This document shows positions 39,301 to 54,300 of a stretch of DNA of 64,000 nucleotides, in pieces; position 1 is the stretch's first letter; each line of letters begins with the position of its first letter. The DNA is taken from the NCBI GenBank assembly GCA_030762935.1, contig CM060898.1, positions 98,959,281 through 99,023,280 on the forward strand. Reading direction: 5' to 3'. A program made the translations under genes and the position numbers. The notes below the pieces were generated by a model. That model worked only from the letters and a program-made list of their open reading frames with translations. It did no database searches and had not been told where the DNA came from. This DNA is from Hymenopus coronatus (lineage: Eukaryota > Arthropoda > Insecta > Mantodea > Hymenopodidae).

Positions 39301-42300
39301 TATTTATTTTCCATAACTTAAGTTTAAAAAATTAAGAAATGCCTGCATAGCAATTTCTTTATGCTTTTGCACTAAGCTCAAATTAGAAGTTGACAGTAAT
39401 ATGATAAACTATAAGGTCCAAGATGCATTTCATGTTGCCATGTTAGAAAGTGATAAAGTATGAATTATTATGAGTAATATGTTTACAATGATTTGAAATA
39501 GGTTATTGAAATGTTTTATGTTCTGAGTATATGGTAAAAAAGTCAAAGCAGCCAGAAGATAACTGTAGCTGTATCTTTGCAGATACATTTCTTTGAAAAA
39601 TAAGTAGTCTGTCGAGTCAAACCTGTTGGAAAATGTAGTGTAAATTAATATAAGTAAGTTCTGGTTATGTTGAGTGAAGAAGTAGTTTCTTTAAGAAATT
39701 TAAATATATTTTTTATATTTTTTTTCTACAGGTCTAATAGTATGTTATTCTTTTCGTTTATTTTATTATGTTTGGAGTAATAATTATCCCAGTTTGTGCA
39801 TATAAATAAGTATGCATATTTATAAATTTCATTTTTAGGCTGTTGAAGGATTGCTGGATGGATCAACCCAAGTACCAAATGATCCTGAACTTACAATCAG
39901 ATACAGGGACATTTATTTGAAGGTTTTGAAAGCACTTCAAGATCCAAGAGCATATGGTTTGCAGTGGACAAACAAACAAGTAACAAGGTCAGTGGAGAAA
40001 AATTTTAAGTTTGCTGTACACTTAATTGCAAAAAATAAAAATGATCCGCCTTGATAATATGGATTATTGAAAAACTATTAGTTCAGGGTGAAAGGAAAAG
40101 TAACCCAAGTAAATATTCCTCCTTTCATACCATAAAAACCTGATTGTGAATCAAAACTTAGCTTTCTCTACCCATACATATAGTAAATTGGAAGTAGTGT
40201 ACTTCACACAAAAAATTTATATGTAGATTTCACTGAAAATATGTTTGACACACACATTCACTCATTGTATACACACATTCGAGTGAATGAGAATATGCTT
40301 AATTGAAAAATCCTAAATATATAAAGTAAGAAACTTGATGTTTTATAAGAACTAAAGCTTTCCTGGCGACGTGTTAATTCAAAATCTTCTCGGGCTTCTA
40401 GCCAGGTAAAAACTTGGCTTGACACCAACGTTTCGAAGAAGTGCATCTTCCTCATCTTCAGGGTGAACTGATGGTTTGAGCTTGCGGAGACTGGTATTTA
40501 TAAGAGCTGGGATGAAGCTAACAATCAGATGTTAGCTTCATCCCAGCTCTTATAAATACCAGTCTCCGCAAGCTCAAACCATCAGTTCACCCTGAAGATG
40601 AGGAAGATGCACTTCTTCGAAACGTTGGTGTCAAGCCAAGTTTTTACCTGGCTAGAAGCCCGAGAAGATTTTGAATTGATGTTTTATGTTCAACTTCCAT
40701 GCAAACGGCCCTTTACATGGGGAAAATTGTCACCTATTGTGTAAATTGCGAAAATTGCTGTAATGATTTTGATTAAAATGTCATATATTTAATATATTGA
40801 CAGGAGCAAACTTTATGTCCTAAGATTTTCTGTGAATATCCTCTGAACTTTATTTTGTTGAATTTTATATAATAAATTCTTAAAGGCTAAAAGGCCTAAT
40901 GTGAGTTGAATATTTTACTTTCCTTAGCACATATGCGCAATGTACATAGTAGGTATTGCATTCAACCCAAAAATTTGATGTCGAGATTTCGCCAGAAATA
41001 TGTTTTGAGATCCCCTGAGTCTGAAAAAAGCATTTTTAGAAACAGATACGTGTGTGTGTCTGTGGACCTCATAGCTCAATATTGGTTAAAATATTGTATA
41101 TTAAAGATATTTATATCACAAATAAAATGAATATTTTGAATTTTTTGGGAATAGCCTCTAAAGGCCCCTTGATTCTGAATGAGTTTTACAGAATTTTGTG
41201 TAACACTTAAACTGTAAGAGTGAGACAAAAACTTACTACACAAAAAAAGTAGATCTCATTAAAACACGTTTTTTACGTAGAGTCAACTGTTGTGAGATAT
41301 TCCTTGTTATTGGTTTCAATTTTAAACTACTTAAACTTTTCGCAAACAGGAAGTGATGTTTTGTTTCATCTCGTTTTACTGCAGATCATATGAGGCGAAC
41401 TGAACTTCGGTTGTTTCACAGCTTTTAAAATATTTGACTATCAATCTAGCCTAGTGTATTCTCTTATGTCCTTTATTTATACTTTAAGGAAGCAAGTAAT
41501 AAACCTATTTCTGCTAATGCTTATCTTGATTAGCATGTCTCAGATAAAATAATCTTTTTTTAAGGAAAGTTTTTTGTGTAATGGCTAGAAAAAGTCATGT
41601 GAATGGAATACATCAAATGTTTCTCTTTCTTTTTTTTATTAACATTTTATTTATAGTTGCTTGACTACTGGGCCTTACCGTGACTGTAAATAACCTATAC
41701 ATACAATGTATAATATGTGTTTTGATATTACATAAGAAATAAACATTAAAGTGTTAAACAGTTATACAGAAATTAACAAAATTTACAATATAGCTTTGAG
41801 ATTCTGTTTATATAGTACACTGTTTAGGTATGGTAAAAGCTAGATATTGATATATAAATTTGAGGGCATTGGTGTAATTTCATTTCAAAGATGTTACAAT
41901 TGATTAATAACATAATATTTCATTCTTATAGTTGCTTTAGTAAAGATAATTTTTCTACAAACTTTATTAGTTTGGTGGTATTTGCTGTAGGATTAAGTGC
42001 TCTTGATGTTTCTGATGGGATGCTGTACACTTTTCTCCAGTTTTGATGTTCAGGACATTCAGTGATGTGGACAATGGTTTAGAATAATGTTACAGATATT
42101 GTATTTACGAGCTGGTTTCAGGGAAAGTAGGAAGGAGTGAGTTTCAATAAAATCATTTGATTTTAATGTTCCTTCACTTGTTTCCTTTGAGAAGCAGCAT
42201 TATCATTTATGATGTAGTAACTGATAAACATTTTCAATATTGTGACAATGCCGTCTGGTATGTGATCGCTCTGGTATGCATCAGTGAAGCTGGAACGTGA

Positions 42301-45300
42301 GACATCTGAGTTCAATGGTAAACAATGGTGCAATACAACAGGATCCTTCAGAACGCGAGACTTCCTGTGACATGATTCTACCTGATATTCAAGATGTTTC
42401 TGCAAGCTACTACCTGCAACAAGTTTCCAATAAGTTTTTGACATCATTTTCTCGCTATAAAAGAAAGTGGTAGTGCATTGCAGTTGTAATTGCATTGAGT
42501 CATGAGTGACTGAAGTGCTACTGTGTGTGGGGTGTGAGCCATGGATGGCTTACAGCCATAAACTTATCAACTGTCTACACCAAGTAAATTATCTGCAGCA
42601 GTTCATCAAAGACTGTATTTGTTACTCATTGTTGAGTCAATAAAGACGTTTGTGACAATATCTTCTGTCTCAAAACTATTGTAATTAAAAGAAGCATTCA
42701 TTAATCTCAAATAAATTGTCGTCAAACTATCATCACTTGTGCTTATACTGTTGAAAGTGTGTGTGTCACAGCCTAGGCAGATACTAAGTGCAGCATAGAG
42801 CAAATTTTGTTTTCAAATTATGCTATTCACGCATAAATGGAGACTTTTTTCTAAAACTGCTTTTTTGGGGGTTTAGGGAAATAATGGCTTCAAATTTTTG
42901 GATGGAAGACATACTTCCCCTACCTACTAGGTGCTCAGTAAAGAAAGTAAAACATGAGTTGATCAACAAAATTGTCTCCAGGATGTCATGTATTATCCAG
43001 CATGTATTGCTTAACATAAAGTATGAAATGTCTTCTAAGGTTTTCTATGGAATGTGTGAATCTCATTTTTATTAGTTTTAAAGAATCAATTTTCTTACAT
43101 TTCAGATGTTTGGTTGAATGCCGCGAGGAGTTTCGGTATAACCTAGAAGCTGTGGATTGCCTGGTTCGTTCACATCTGGTCAATCTGCAGCAGTATGATA
43201 TGCATTTGGCACAAGCAATGGACAATGGTCTGAATTATATGGCTGTTGCCTTCGCTATGCAGCTGGTTCAACTGTATCTAGTGGATGAGCGCACTGCACA
43301 TGTAACTGAAAGTGACCTTTACCAGACAATTGAAATGTTGGCCAGAATTGCAACCCATTCTAGACAACCTCCAGATGGGTATGTAAAAAATTTTAATTCA
43401 CCTCTTTTTCCCCTAACCCTGTATGTATCAATTCATTGTATAAAAGGGTGTTTCAGCTGAGAAATATTAAATAATGATAACTTCAAGGAATATGTGGTGG
43501 TTTATACAATGTACTGGGCGATCAGCATAGAGCAGAACAGGTTTCATGGCTCTTAGCTGGGTGGTGGTGAAGCGCAAGATTTCATTGTAAGTTCTACTCT
43601 TACACACCTGCCATGTATTTGTTAGTTGACACAATACAGTGCAAATTAAGTGAAATGGTATAATATTCCCCAAAAATGTTCATTCCAAGAAATTGTTAAA
43701 TTTTGAGATCCTGCCTGTCAGCATTGTTATTAAATTTAGATATTCGATATTTGACCGAGGAAAGAGTAGGAAGAGATAACCTTTAGTCGCCACCATACTA
43801 TGATTGGGGACTATTTTTTTAGATATTCCAAGATTTTACAATTTTACATAAGTTTTATGTACACATGCACTCAATTATATTTTATAACTAAAATAAGAAT
43901 AGCTTCAAGGCTAATAATGTTTCCATTTTTAATATTTAAGTGAAATGCTATGAAAATTAAATACCAATATTGAGAATCTTAATATCTTCACTGTGTAAAA
44001 GTTAATTTTAATTTTATTTTTAAATTGAAGTATTGCTTTTTATACTGTAGGCATGTATTTTTATGAAGTAGCTACAAACACCATTGGAAAATGTTAAAAT
44101 AGTTATCCTTTTATGTTAGAATAATACTGTTAGGTGTCATTTATATTCATGAAATTAGTGGCAGAAATTCAGATTCAGTTTACTAATCAGTGTTAGAAGC
44201 TAATAATTTTACTAGTATCTTATCCTTTTAGCTCTGGAACCCACCTCTGAGTTACATATCTATTTGGAAACAAAATATGAGAAGAGGCATTCCAATAGCA
44301 TCTGTGGCAGACTATCCTTTCAGAATTATATGTGCTGCAAATGGATAGCTTCTAAGAAGCGTCCTTTAAATTTCACTAGTACCGTTTGTATTAAATCTAT
44401 AACGGTAAATTCATTTAAGATTGTTTGATTGTTTCAGATAACATTTTGTATAATAAACCAATGTTTGTGAAGATGGAGAAGTATAGATCATAAATTCTAG
44501 TTGAGAATCGTTACTCTTGTAAAAGGTTCTTAATTTTATAATTTTTAGGCATAATTATTTTTTCAATAAAGTATTAATCCTTTTCTTCTTGTATTCATAT
44601 TATTAAAAGACATACATAAAAAGTGTTTTTTTGGGGATTTCATGTTCTTTAATACTGAAAGAAAAGTAATTGAGTGATCATACAATTTGCTTTATCGAAT
44701 GAGAAAAATAGGTTGATAAGTGGGTGCACATAATCACAATTCCCAGAGATATTTCTGCTACTAAGTGAAAGGATTGTGAAAGTATGTGAGATACTGGAAA
44801 GATTGTGTTAAAGCTTGGAATTCATCTTTACTTTGTTTTAGTAAGCTTCATACAACAAATAACTTACTGTAGGGAACTGAACACATTCCACTGCAGTCCG
44901 GTATACTAATCTCTGTATTACAGAGAATTAATTACAGTGGAATTACAAGAAACTACACTGTATCAAAAATAAATATTGAATAACTTGAAAAACAACTTTT
45001 TTTAACATATTAAAACTGTGAATAATGTAAAAAATATTTGACTAAATTCATAAGGTTTCATTTATACTTATTCCAGTAGCATGTTGTGATAGGTTACCTA
45101 CTACATCAGTGTTGTCGACTGATTTGAAATTGGGATTCCTTATGATTCCATGAAATTTTTGTGGCAGTAGAGGTTTGAAAAAATCCACATCCGTAACAAC
45201 ATCAAAGGTCATAACTTGATCTCAATGCATTATGTTGAAAATTTTATACCTTTGTCCTACACATGTTTTTTCACAGGATTTAATTGCTTTATTCACTGTT

Positions 45301-48300
45301 TATGTTGTGATGCAAAATGTTTAAAACCACAAGAAATGCCAAGGAGTTGGTCATGTGAAGAACATTTTCATCAAGAACCTCAGGAAAAAGGTTATGAGCT
45401 TTGATATTGCTGTGGATGTAATTAGATATGTTAATTTGTTGAAGCCTGCACATCCAGGGGAACTTTGTTGAGCCATGAGAGACTCAGATGCTAAAACCAG
45501 TCAGTAACTGTTGACAGTGTAGGTAACAAACTATGAAAGCATATTCTTGGAGTATATGTAAGGTTAGTGAAACCTTAAAGAGTATGCGGTAGTTTCCAAT
45601 TAATTTTTTTACACACTTTAGTTCGTGGTTAACTGCTCATTCATTATCAACAAGGTCATTCACTTCAGGACAAACTGCTTCAAATATTCTCTGCCAATCT
45701 GAATATCAGCAATTTCAGCATTTTACGATTGTACATGCCATTTGTTTATGTAATATACTGGAAAAAGAACGAGAATGAGACTGGAAAGACATGAATGATT
45801 TCTGTTCACAATGCACCAGGAATGGAAATGTTTTGTCAAATAATGTGGAAAATTGAGATGCCATCTTAAACTGACTAATGATATTTTACATGTGATAACA
45901 ACTACCAACTTAAAAGTTTTACAGTCAACATTTTCTAAAAGCCATGTTAATACTAGTTTTTGCTGAAGTGTCATTTTAATGTTTTGTAACAAATTGTATA
46001 TATTAAAGTTTGTCATTTTGTGGTTTCTAAACTTTGGAGATTCTGCTATTGTATTAGTTCATGACCATCATGAAAACTTCTACCATAAACAGATAATGCT
46101 GCTACTGGCAACGAAAGAGTTGAAAGATGACCAAATTTCCCAGTTCCAGCATTAGTAGGCTCTTGAGTAATAGACAGTGTCATGTTTTAATACATACGAG
46201 GTGCATTCAATAAGTCTTTAGAAAAAGATAGAAAAGCAATTTTTTTTACTTTTTTTCTTCAACATAATCTCTGTTTAGTTTGATACACTTTTCCCAATGT
46301 TTCTCCAACTGTTTTAAGCCTTCCAAAAAGTACGATTTTGGAATGGTCCTCAAATAGGCATCTATTTGGGAGATGCCCTCTTTGTTAGACATTAATCGTT
46401 TTCTGCCAAGCCAATTTTTCAAGTTTGGAAGTTAAAAGAAAGTCACTATGGGCCAAAGCTGGTGAATACAGTGAATGTCGTAATTAGAACGTTATTTCTA
46501 CAATTTTCGCCATCAAAATTGCACAGGTGTGCACCCTTGCATTGTCGAATCTCTTTCTTTGTAAGATGAGGGTATTTTTTCTTGATTCCTCCATTCAACC
46601 AGTGCAATAATGATGCATAATACTCTCCATTTATTGTTCTTCCTTTCTGCAAGAAATCAATTTAGATAGTTCTGCATGCATCCCAAAAGACCAAGGTCAT
46701 CACCTTGTCTGCAGATTTCACCACTTTTGTCTCTGGAGTATAGTAGTGTATCAGAGTTTCGTCCAAAATTATGTATTGATACAAAAACTCGAGGATTGTG
46801 ATGGAAAAATGCCAAACCAGCTTCCGAATCGATCACACAATTGCGTTTATTCTCCATTGAGAGCAAACACAGTACCCATCTTGCCGAGACCATTCTCAAG
46901 ACTAATTTTTAGTGCAAAATTAAGAACACTGTACCTTGTAATATGGCTGTGGTCTCTATTATTTTGCTAACTTTGATTCATCGATCACTCAAAACCATAT
47001 CCTGGATTTTGTCAATTATTTCAGAGGAAGTCACTTGTACTGGATGTCTAGAACATGTTCATCATTTGTGGATGTACGGCCACATTTAAATTCATTTATC
47101 TAATTGTAAATTGTTGCAAATGCAGGAGCAGATGTGCCTTGAACTTCAGCCAACTTGGCTTTTATCTTTGTCAATGTTAAGCCTTTTAAATAGAAATGTT
47201 TAATCACGGCATGAAACTCAATTTTTCCATCTAGTAAGCGATGACAGTCACTAAATATAAACTTTTTTGATGCTACGAGTGTCCTTTCTTTGATTTTCTA
47301 AGAACTTATTGAATGCCTGTCATACATATGTTTTTTTGTTACTGTTCTGGATCCTTTACCCATAATTATGAACCAACCTTTGTTTGGCATTTGTAATCAA
47401 ATTCTTTAATGTAATTTGTGGACAGCAGTTACAAACTGTGTGTTTAAATTAGATATTTATTTCGAGTTAGAATTCGTAACACTATAAGCATCACTTAAAG
47501 GTAATCTTACATGGACAAGTTTTGAGGCTTGTTCATATCATCAGTGTTACAAATTCCAACTCAGTATGTATTTTCTGGTGTGATTTAATAAATCAACGTG
47601 CACACGTTCTTTGGATATAAATGGTTAGTTAAGAACCATAGAGCCTGCTTCCCTTCTAATAGCACATTGTATCACTCTTATTTTCCCCTCAGTTTTCAAA
47701 TGTTAGACATAAATGAAAGTCTAGCCTGGAACTTAACTGTCAAACCCTTCCTGAAGGAAAATTTTGGTTGAAGGTACAGCACCAAACAGCAATGAAATCA
47801 TATATGTTTCTCCATATAATTAATTTATGATAAGATAAATTCACCACAAATATTTGTCTTATTCTTATGGGGGTATATTTTCAAGCAATAGGAAGTGTGA
47901 AGTGCAGGCTGAATGCCTAAATAAAAAGAAAACCAGCCATAAAAGCTCAACACTGAGAATGAAATGGTTGAAAAAATGTTCTGAAATAATAGTTGCATCA
48001 AATATTTTATATGATGTAAAAATCAGAGAATTGCCAAAGTGATTGCTAAAGAGTGTTATAGTTAATATTTTGCAAGAAAGTTCTATGTTTTCCAGAGAAT
48101 TCACTAAGGATAGTAGCATGGCAGGTCTAGAAAGCCTAGGTGAAGAAAAGTGTAATAGTAGAAAGAATTTTGAAATGCTGGCAAATTGTTCAAAAGTAGA
48201 TTACACTAAGATGCATAGGATTCCAGACAGATGTAATGGAACAGAGTGTTGGTTGTGGGGAATTGGGAAATGTGATAAAAGAAATTGATGGAGGTGGGGG

Positions 48301-51300
48301 GCTGTTATTTGCCTTGGGTGAAAATAGTAACAGTGGATTTGGGAAATACCAGACAAAAGGCAGAAGTGCAGAGAAATCAGAGATATGGGTAGGCTTTAAG
48401 TATAAACATGTTTTAGTTCTGTATAGCATTATCTCAGGGCTGGAGAAATATGCTGGCATCTGTGATCAATTTGTAAGAATAGATTTAGAACATTGATGCA
48501 TATTATTTTTTAACAATTAAGAAATAATGGCATAGATATTGAGGGTTTGAACCATTTTCAGCTCTCAGCTCACAAAGTTTTAACTGTTACTTTGTTAATT
48601 TGATCTGTCACTGCACTTGACTTCATCACACAGCCGTGTGGTGAAACAAGCACAAAATAGCCTGTACTTCCAGACAGTTCATCCATCAGGGAGTATAATG
48701 ACCTCTTTGTTGCAGTTACAGTTGTCATTAAAAACAGCAATTTTTGTTGCTGCAGATATACACCAACTCACTGATAAACCTTTGGTTTATATAACTAGGG
48801 AAATTTGTATAGCCTAGAATATTCTGAAAGTGAAGAGAACTGAAACTTCCAGTTATTTCACAATAGAGCTTCTGGTGTTGACAGTTGGTAATCATGCCAA
48901 AAAAGGAATTTGAGCACATTTTATTATTCCTGCTAAAACTAAACGTAATTCATAGTCATTTATTACACAGTCTAATAAAAATATAATTGCATCTCTCAAA
49001 ATTTAATTTTCATGCAATAGCTATTAACATCCTCTACTTGATAAATTTAAAGCTAATCAATGCTATATTAATAATAAATATTTAGGACAATGTTCTCTTA
49101 TTCTTCTAGTTGGATTCCCAATTCTTTATTAACATTTATTTCGATTTTTCGGCCAACTCTGAGTGTATATTCTAGAGCATGACTAGGTTTAGAAACTAAT
49201 TTAGTTTCTTTCATTCCTTTGCTTTCTTTCCAATCGTCAAATGAGTTGGATGTGCACATTGATATCCATTATTTAATGGATTCTCTCTTAATTCGATTGA
49301 CTAAAAGGTAAATTTTCACAATATTTCGAGGTTTTAATTTTCTTCGTGCTACCACTAGAGCGGTACTTAATTATTTATTTGCACAGTGTAATCAAGTTAG
49401 ATAAGATGGTTAAAAAATAGAGGGCTGATATCCAAAACGAAAAGTGGGATAATTTAACCAAATAAAATGCAACAGTTAAAACGGTGGCAGATCCGAGAGC
49501 AGAAAAAGAGAGAGAGAGACAGAAATGGTAAGACATAAGTGGATAAGGAGTCTCAGGAAGGAGCAAGACAGTGGGTACAATATCAAAAGTGGAAAGATAT
49601 CATAATAGATTTGTCCCTTACATCCCAGGTGGTTAAGGTATGCAAGAGGATATAGACTAGATTACTTAGTATATCCTGATATATGGTGGACTTTGTGACA
49701 GTGATGTGTTTTAACAATTGAAATTTAGTTGAGTCGATTTTGTAACACTACATCACTTACTTTTTATTTCGGAAAACATGTTTCAGAAGCCATGTGCTTC
49801 TATTGTCAATGACCAAAGGAATTGACAATGGAAGCACATGGCTTCTGAAACATGTTTTCCGAAATAAAAAGTAAGTGATGTAGTGTTACAAAATCGACTC
49901 AACTAAATTCCAATTACTTAGTATATGTTTACATATGTGTTATTGTATTCAGCAAAAGAAGGAAATATTCTAATTTAAAATATCAGTTACACTCAAGTGG
50001 AGCCATTATCAGGCTCCAAGATGTCAGCTCCTCTGCTGTGAAGAGTTAATTATAAATGTATTATTGTTAACAGCTTAATAGCTCTGATAGACATCCTGAG
50101 AGCCAATCATGATCCAGGCGTTCTTGTAGACAGAGCGCAAGCAGGCCCTACAGCGCACATCCATTCAGGCATCCTTCAAGTTAGGGTAAGTGTTTCAAAT
50201 ACTGCAACTCGCTAACTTTGTTATATATGTCTTCCTATAGTTGCCTAAAGGTAATTAGAGGTAATATTGTGTTTCACACAAAAAGTTTACATTAATATTT
50301 TAGATTTTATGGGAAATATAGGTTTTTAGGCTTCCTGAATTAAAAACAAAATAAAACAAGTATTTTTTAAAATGTTTGTGTGCATGTGTATATTGGTTAA
50401 ATACCAAATTTGAATATTTAAGTTCCTTTTTCAAAGATGTAACATTAAGATTTTAAAAAAGATCCCCCTCCACCCCAAACATGGAATGCATTTATTTATT
50501 TATTTCCTCAAAAATGGTTCAAACAATTTTCATTAAAATACTGTATGTTTAAACAGATTTTGATGACAAACTGTTTATGTTGAATTTTCTGGATATACTC
50601 TCTGAGGTCCATAAGAGATACACAAACTCGTGCACATTACACAATTTATATGAAATAAAATTGTGTGCTGCATTAAATATTTCCAAGATATTGTTTTTGT
50701 TATTAGTTTGAATTTTCAAAATACTAATGGTAAGTTGCTATACATTTTTTCTTGTCATGCAAGAAGCTCAGGGTTGTCCCATAGCTATGTAATCTTAAAA
50801 ATCTGACTATCGCTTTCATCTATTACAAAATATGAACTGTATATTTCAAGCATATAAGACAATAGTGAAGCATTAAAAAAAAATGTCTGTTCCATTCATA
50901 TAACTTTCTCTACATTTCTGTAACAAATTATTGTTAATAAGCTTATTCTTCTATCTATTTAATGCTAAAACAATAGCAGAAATGATCTTAATACTTAATT
51001 CCTTTATAAGTAGAAGGGAAAAAAGAGAATACACCAAACTAAAGGACAGTCAAGTGTTTTAAAATGTGATTGCTATGGGATTGAATTCCATTTCTTTGCA
51101 TGGCTAAGCATTGTCAAGTTCCCGTATGAGAAAAGTCAAAGTATTTTCAAACTGAAATCAATGACAAAGAATCTCAAAAACAGCCTACTCCACGAAAAAA
51201 ATGTATTTGACATTAAATTGTGTGTTTTATCTTGATATACATTTTTTGTGCAGTAAATTTTTGTCTATCTCTTATGGTTTACCAGTTATGCAAAATTCAG

Positions 51301-54300
51301 TAAAAATCGTCCAGAATAAAGAGGTCTTTAGAGGTTATTCCCAGAATATTCAAGTTATACTTCTTATTTGGCATGTAAATATAAGAGATTTTAACCAAAA
51401 TCATTGGCTATTTTTGAGAAAACCAACATTTTCGATAGTTTTTCAATGTAAAGAGTAGTTTGGGGTATATACTAAGTTTGGTATTTAACGATCTTTTCAT
51501 TTTTAAGCTATACTATCCACAGACATGCCCACACTGACGTTTTTCTAAAAATGCATTTTTACTTTCTATATATGTACTATGTAATAGCGTATAGAGAAGG
51601 TATTAAATTGCACCCTAAAGTTGATACCGAGATTTCACCATAATAAATGTTTTGAGATTCCCTTAATTCAAAAAGGTATATTTTAGACCAATGTCCTTGT
51701 GTGTTTGTGTCTGTGGGCAGCATAGCTCAGAAATGAAAAGGCCATTAAATACCAAATTTTGTATTTAAGTTTGGTATGTTCCAAGGATGCGACACAAAGA
51801 TTTTCAAGAAAATTTTTCCACTCCAAACTACCTTTTACATGGAAATTTTTTTGAAAATTTTTTATTTTCTCAAAAATGGCTCTATAGATTTTGATTAAAA
51901 CCTCTTATATTTAAGATATTTGTGTGATAAATAATAATAATAATAATAATAATTTTATTCACCATTTAGATCATGATACATGATATGGGCTTCGTCAATA
52001 GAACAATAATTATATACAATTTGCACAGTACTTATACAAGGTTTATAATGTATATTAATTACAATTGAATTGTCATATATTCACTTACTGAATAAAAGGT
52101 ATGTTGTAGTAGAAAGGATTTTACTTCTTTATTAAATTGTTTCATGTTTGCTATTTTTTTAATGTTTGCTGGTAGTTTATTATATAGTTTAATTCCTAAA
52201 TTTGTGACATTATTTTTTAGAATGTTTGTTCTGCATATCTGAACATGAAGGTTATTTTTTATTCTTGTGTCATGAGGATGGATATCTGTATTTGTGCATA
52301 ATTCACTTTGATTTTTCTTAATATGTTTTACAACTTCTGCTATAAATGTACATGCTAATGGTAAAATTTTATGTTTACTAAAGTATGGTCTACAGGATGT
52401 ACTGTTGTCTATTCCACTTAATATTCTTACAGCTCTCTTCTGGATTATAAATATTCTCTCACATTTTTCTTCCCAAAATTTAATACCATATTTTAATCTA
52501 CTATGAAACTGCGCGAAATATACATTTTTCAGTCCTACTAAATTTAGTGTATCTTTTAGACATTTGAGCATATAGCATATGGAGCCAAGTTTAGTAGCTA
52601 ATTGATGAGTGTGGCTATCCCATCTAAGGTTTTCATTCACGTATATACCCAAGAATTTTGTTTCTCCTTTGTAGTCAACATTATTTCCATCAAAGGAAAT
52701 TTGAGGTTTGACGATGTTTTTACACTGCCATGCGCGAAAAGCCATTGCAATAGTTTTTTCTTTGTTTATAATTAGTTCATTTGCTTTAAACCAGTTGCTG
52801 AGGTTAGTCATTATGGTGTTTACTTTATTTTGGAGTATAGTTTCATTGTCTCCTTCAACAAGAATATTAGTGTCATCTGCAAAAAGGACTACATCAGCAT
52901 GCTCAATGTTGCTCGGTAAATCATTTATGTATATTAGGAACAAAAGAGGCCCTAGTACTGAACCTTGGGGAACACCTCGTGTAGTTTCTTTTGTGGTAGA
53001 TCGATAATTACTTGTTCCCGATTGTATACTGTGTTGTAGATCTACTACTTGCTTCCTATTGGTAAGATAGGATTCAACCCATGCATTCATGCTTCCTCTA
53101 ATTCCATATTTATATAGCTTAGTTATTAAAATTTTGTGGTCTAAGACATCATATGCTTTTGTAAGATCTAAAAATATTCCCACCATTGGTATCTTTTTGT
53201 CCACTGCACGCTGGATTTTATCCAGTAATTTAGCTATGGCTGTTTCTGTGGACCTATTTTCTCTAAAGCCATACTGTGCTTCCGAAAGGATGTTATATTT
53301 CTTTAAGAAAGATATTAATCTATTATATACTAATTTTTCAAAAATTTTCGAGAATGATGACAATATACTTATTGGTCTGTAATTTTCTTTTTTTGTCTTT
53401 TCTCCTTTCTTGTGTATGGGGATAATTTTTGCCGTTTTAAGATTATCGGGGAAGCTCCCTGAGTCAAGTGAAGAGTTATATATATTAACCAAAGGGGCTT
53501 TTAAATATTCTATACACTGTTTAATGACACACTCTGGGACCTCATCTATTCCAAAGGAATATTTACCTTTCATTTCACAGACTATTTTATGTAATTCAGT
53601 TTCTGTGATAGGATGTATAAAGATAGATTCACTATAGTTTTTTATCTTTTTTACGGATTTACTTTGGCTCTGTTGGGCTTGGTTTAAGGTAATAAGGTTT
53701 TCTGCTATTTCGGAGAAGTACGTATTGAAACATTCTGCTATTTGTTGGGGACTTGTAAGTTTGTTTCCTTCATTAATTAATTCTGTTACAGAATGTTTTG
53801 AACTATTTTTCCCCATTTCTTGGTTTATTATTTCCCATAGCGCTTTGGATTTATTATTCGCATTTTGTATGATTCTTTCATTTTCTTGTCTTTTGGCTTC
53901 AAGAATTACTTTCCTGTAGATGCTTTTATATTTCTTTATATACTCCCTAAAGTTATTATTTACATTACCCTGTTTTAATTGTCTGCACAAAAATTTTAAC
54001 CTATGACTCGAAATTTTTATTCCTTTTGTAATCCATCCCTTTAGGTTTCGATTTTTTATTTTTAAACGTTTTTGTGGGAAAGCAATGTTAAACCAATACA
54101 GGAATATATTTAAAAAGGTATTGAATTTTACATTGGTATCATTTTCTTGATAAACCTTGTCCCATTTTTCCCTTTTTAGCAAAAGTTTAAACATGTCTAT
54201 GCTTTCTGGGCTGAAGGTTCTTTTCATACAAGTTCCTGTGTTCTCAGTTTGCCTAGGTACTTGTACATCAACTACTAATAATTGACCATAGTGATCAGAT

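Noticed and set aside
42163..42495. 110-codon minus-strand frame
   Set aside because: No motif, no splice context and no family resemblance; probably chance.
48043..48496. Possible additional CNOT1 exon in the 6.7-kb intron
   Set aside because: Exons 14 and 15 join in phase and match the family directly, and the peptide has no similarity to CNOT1.
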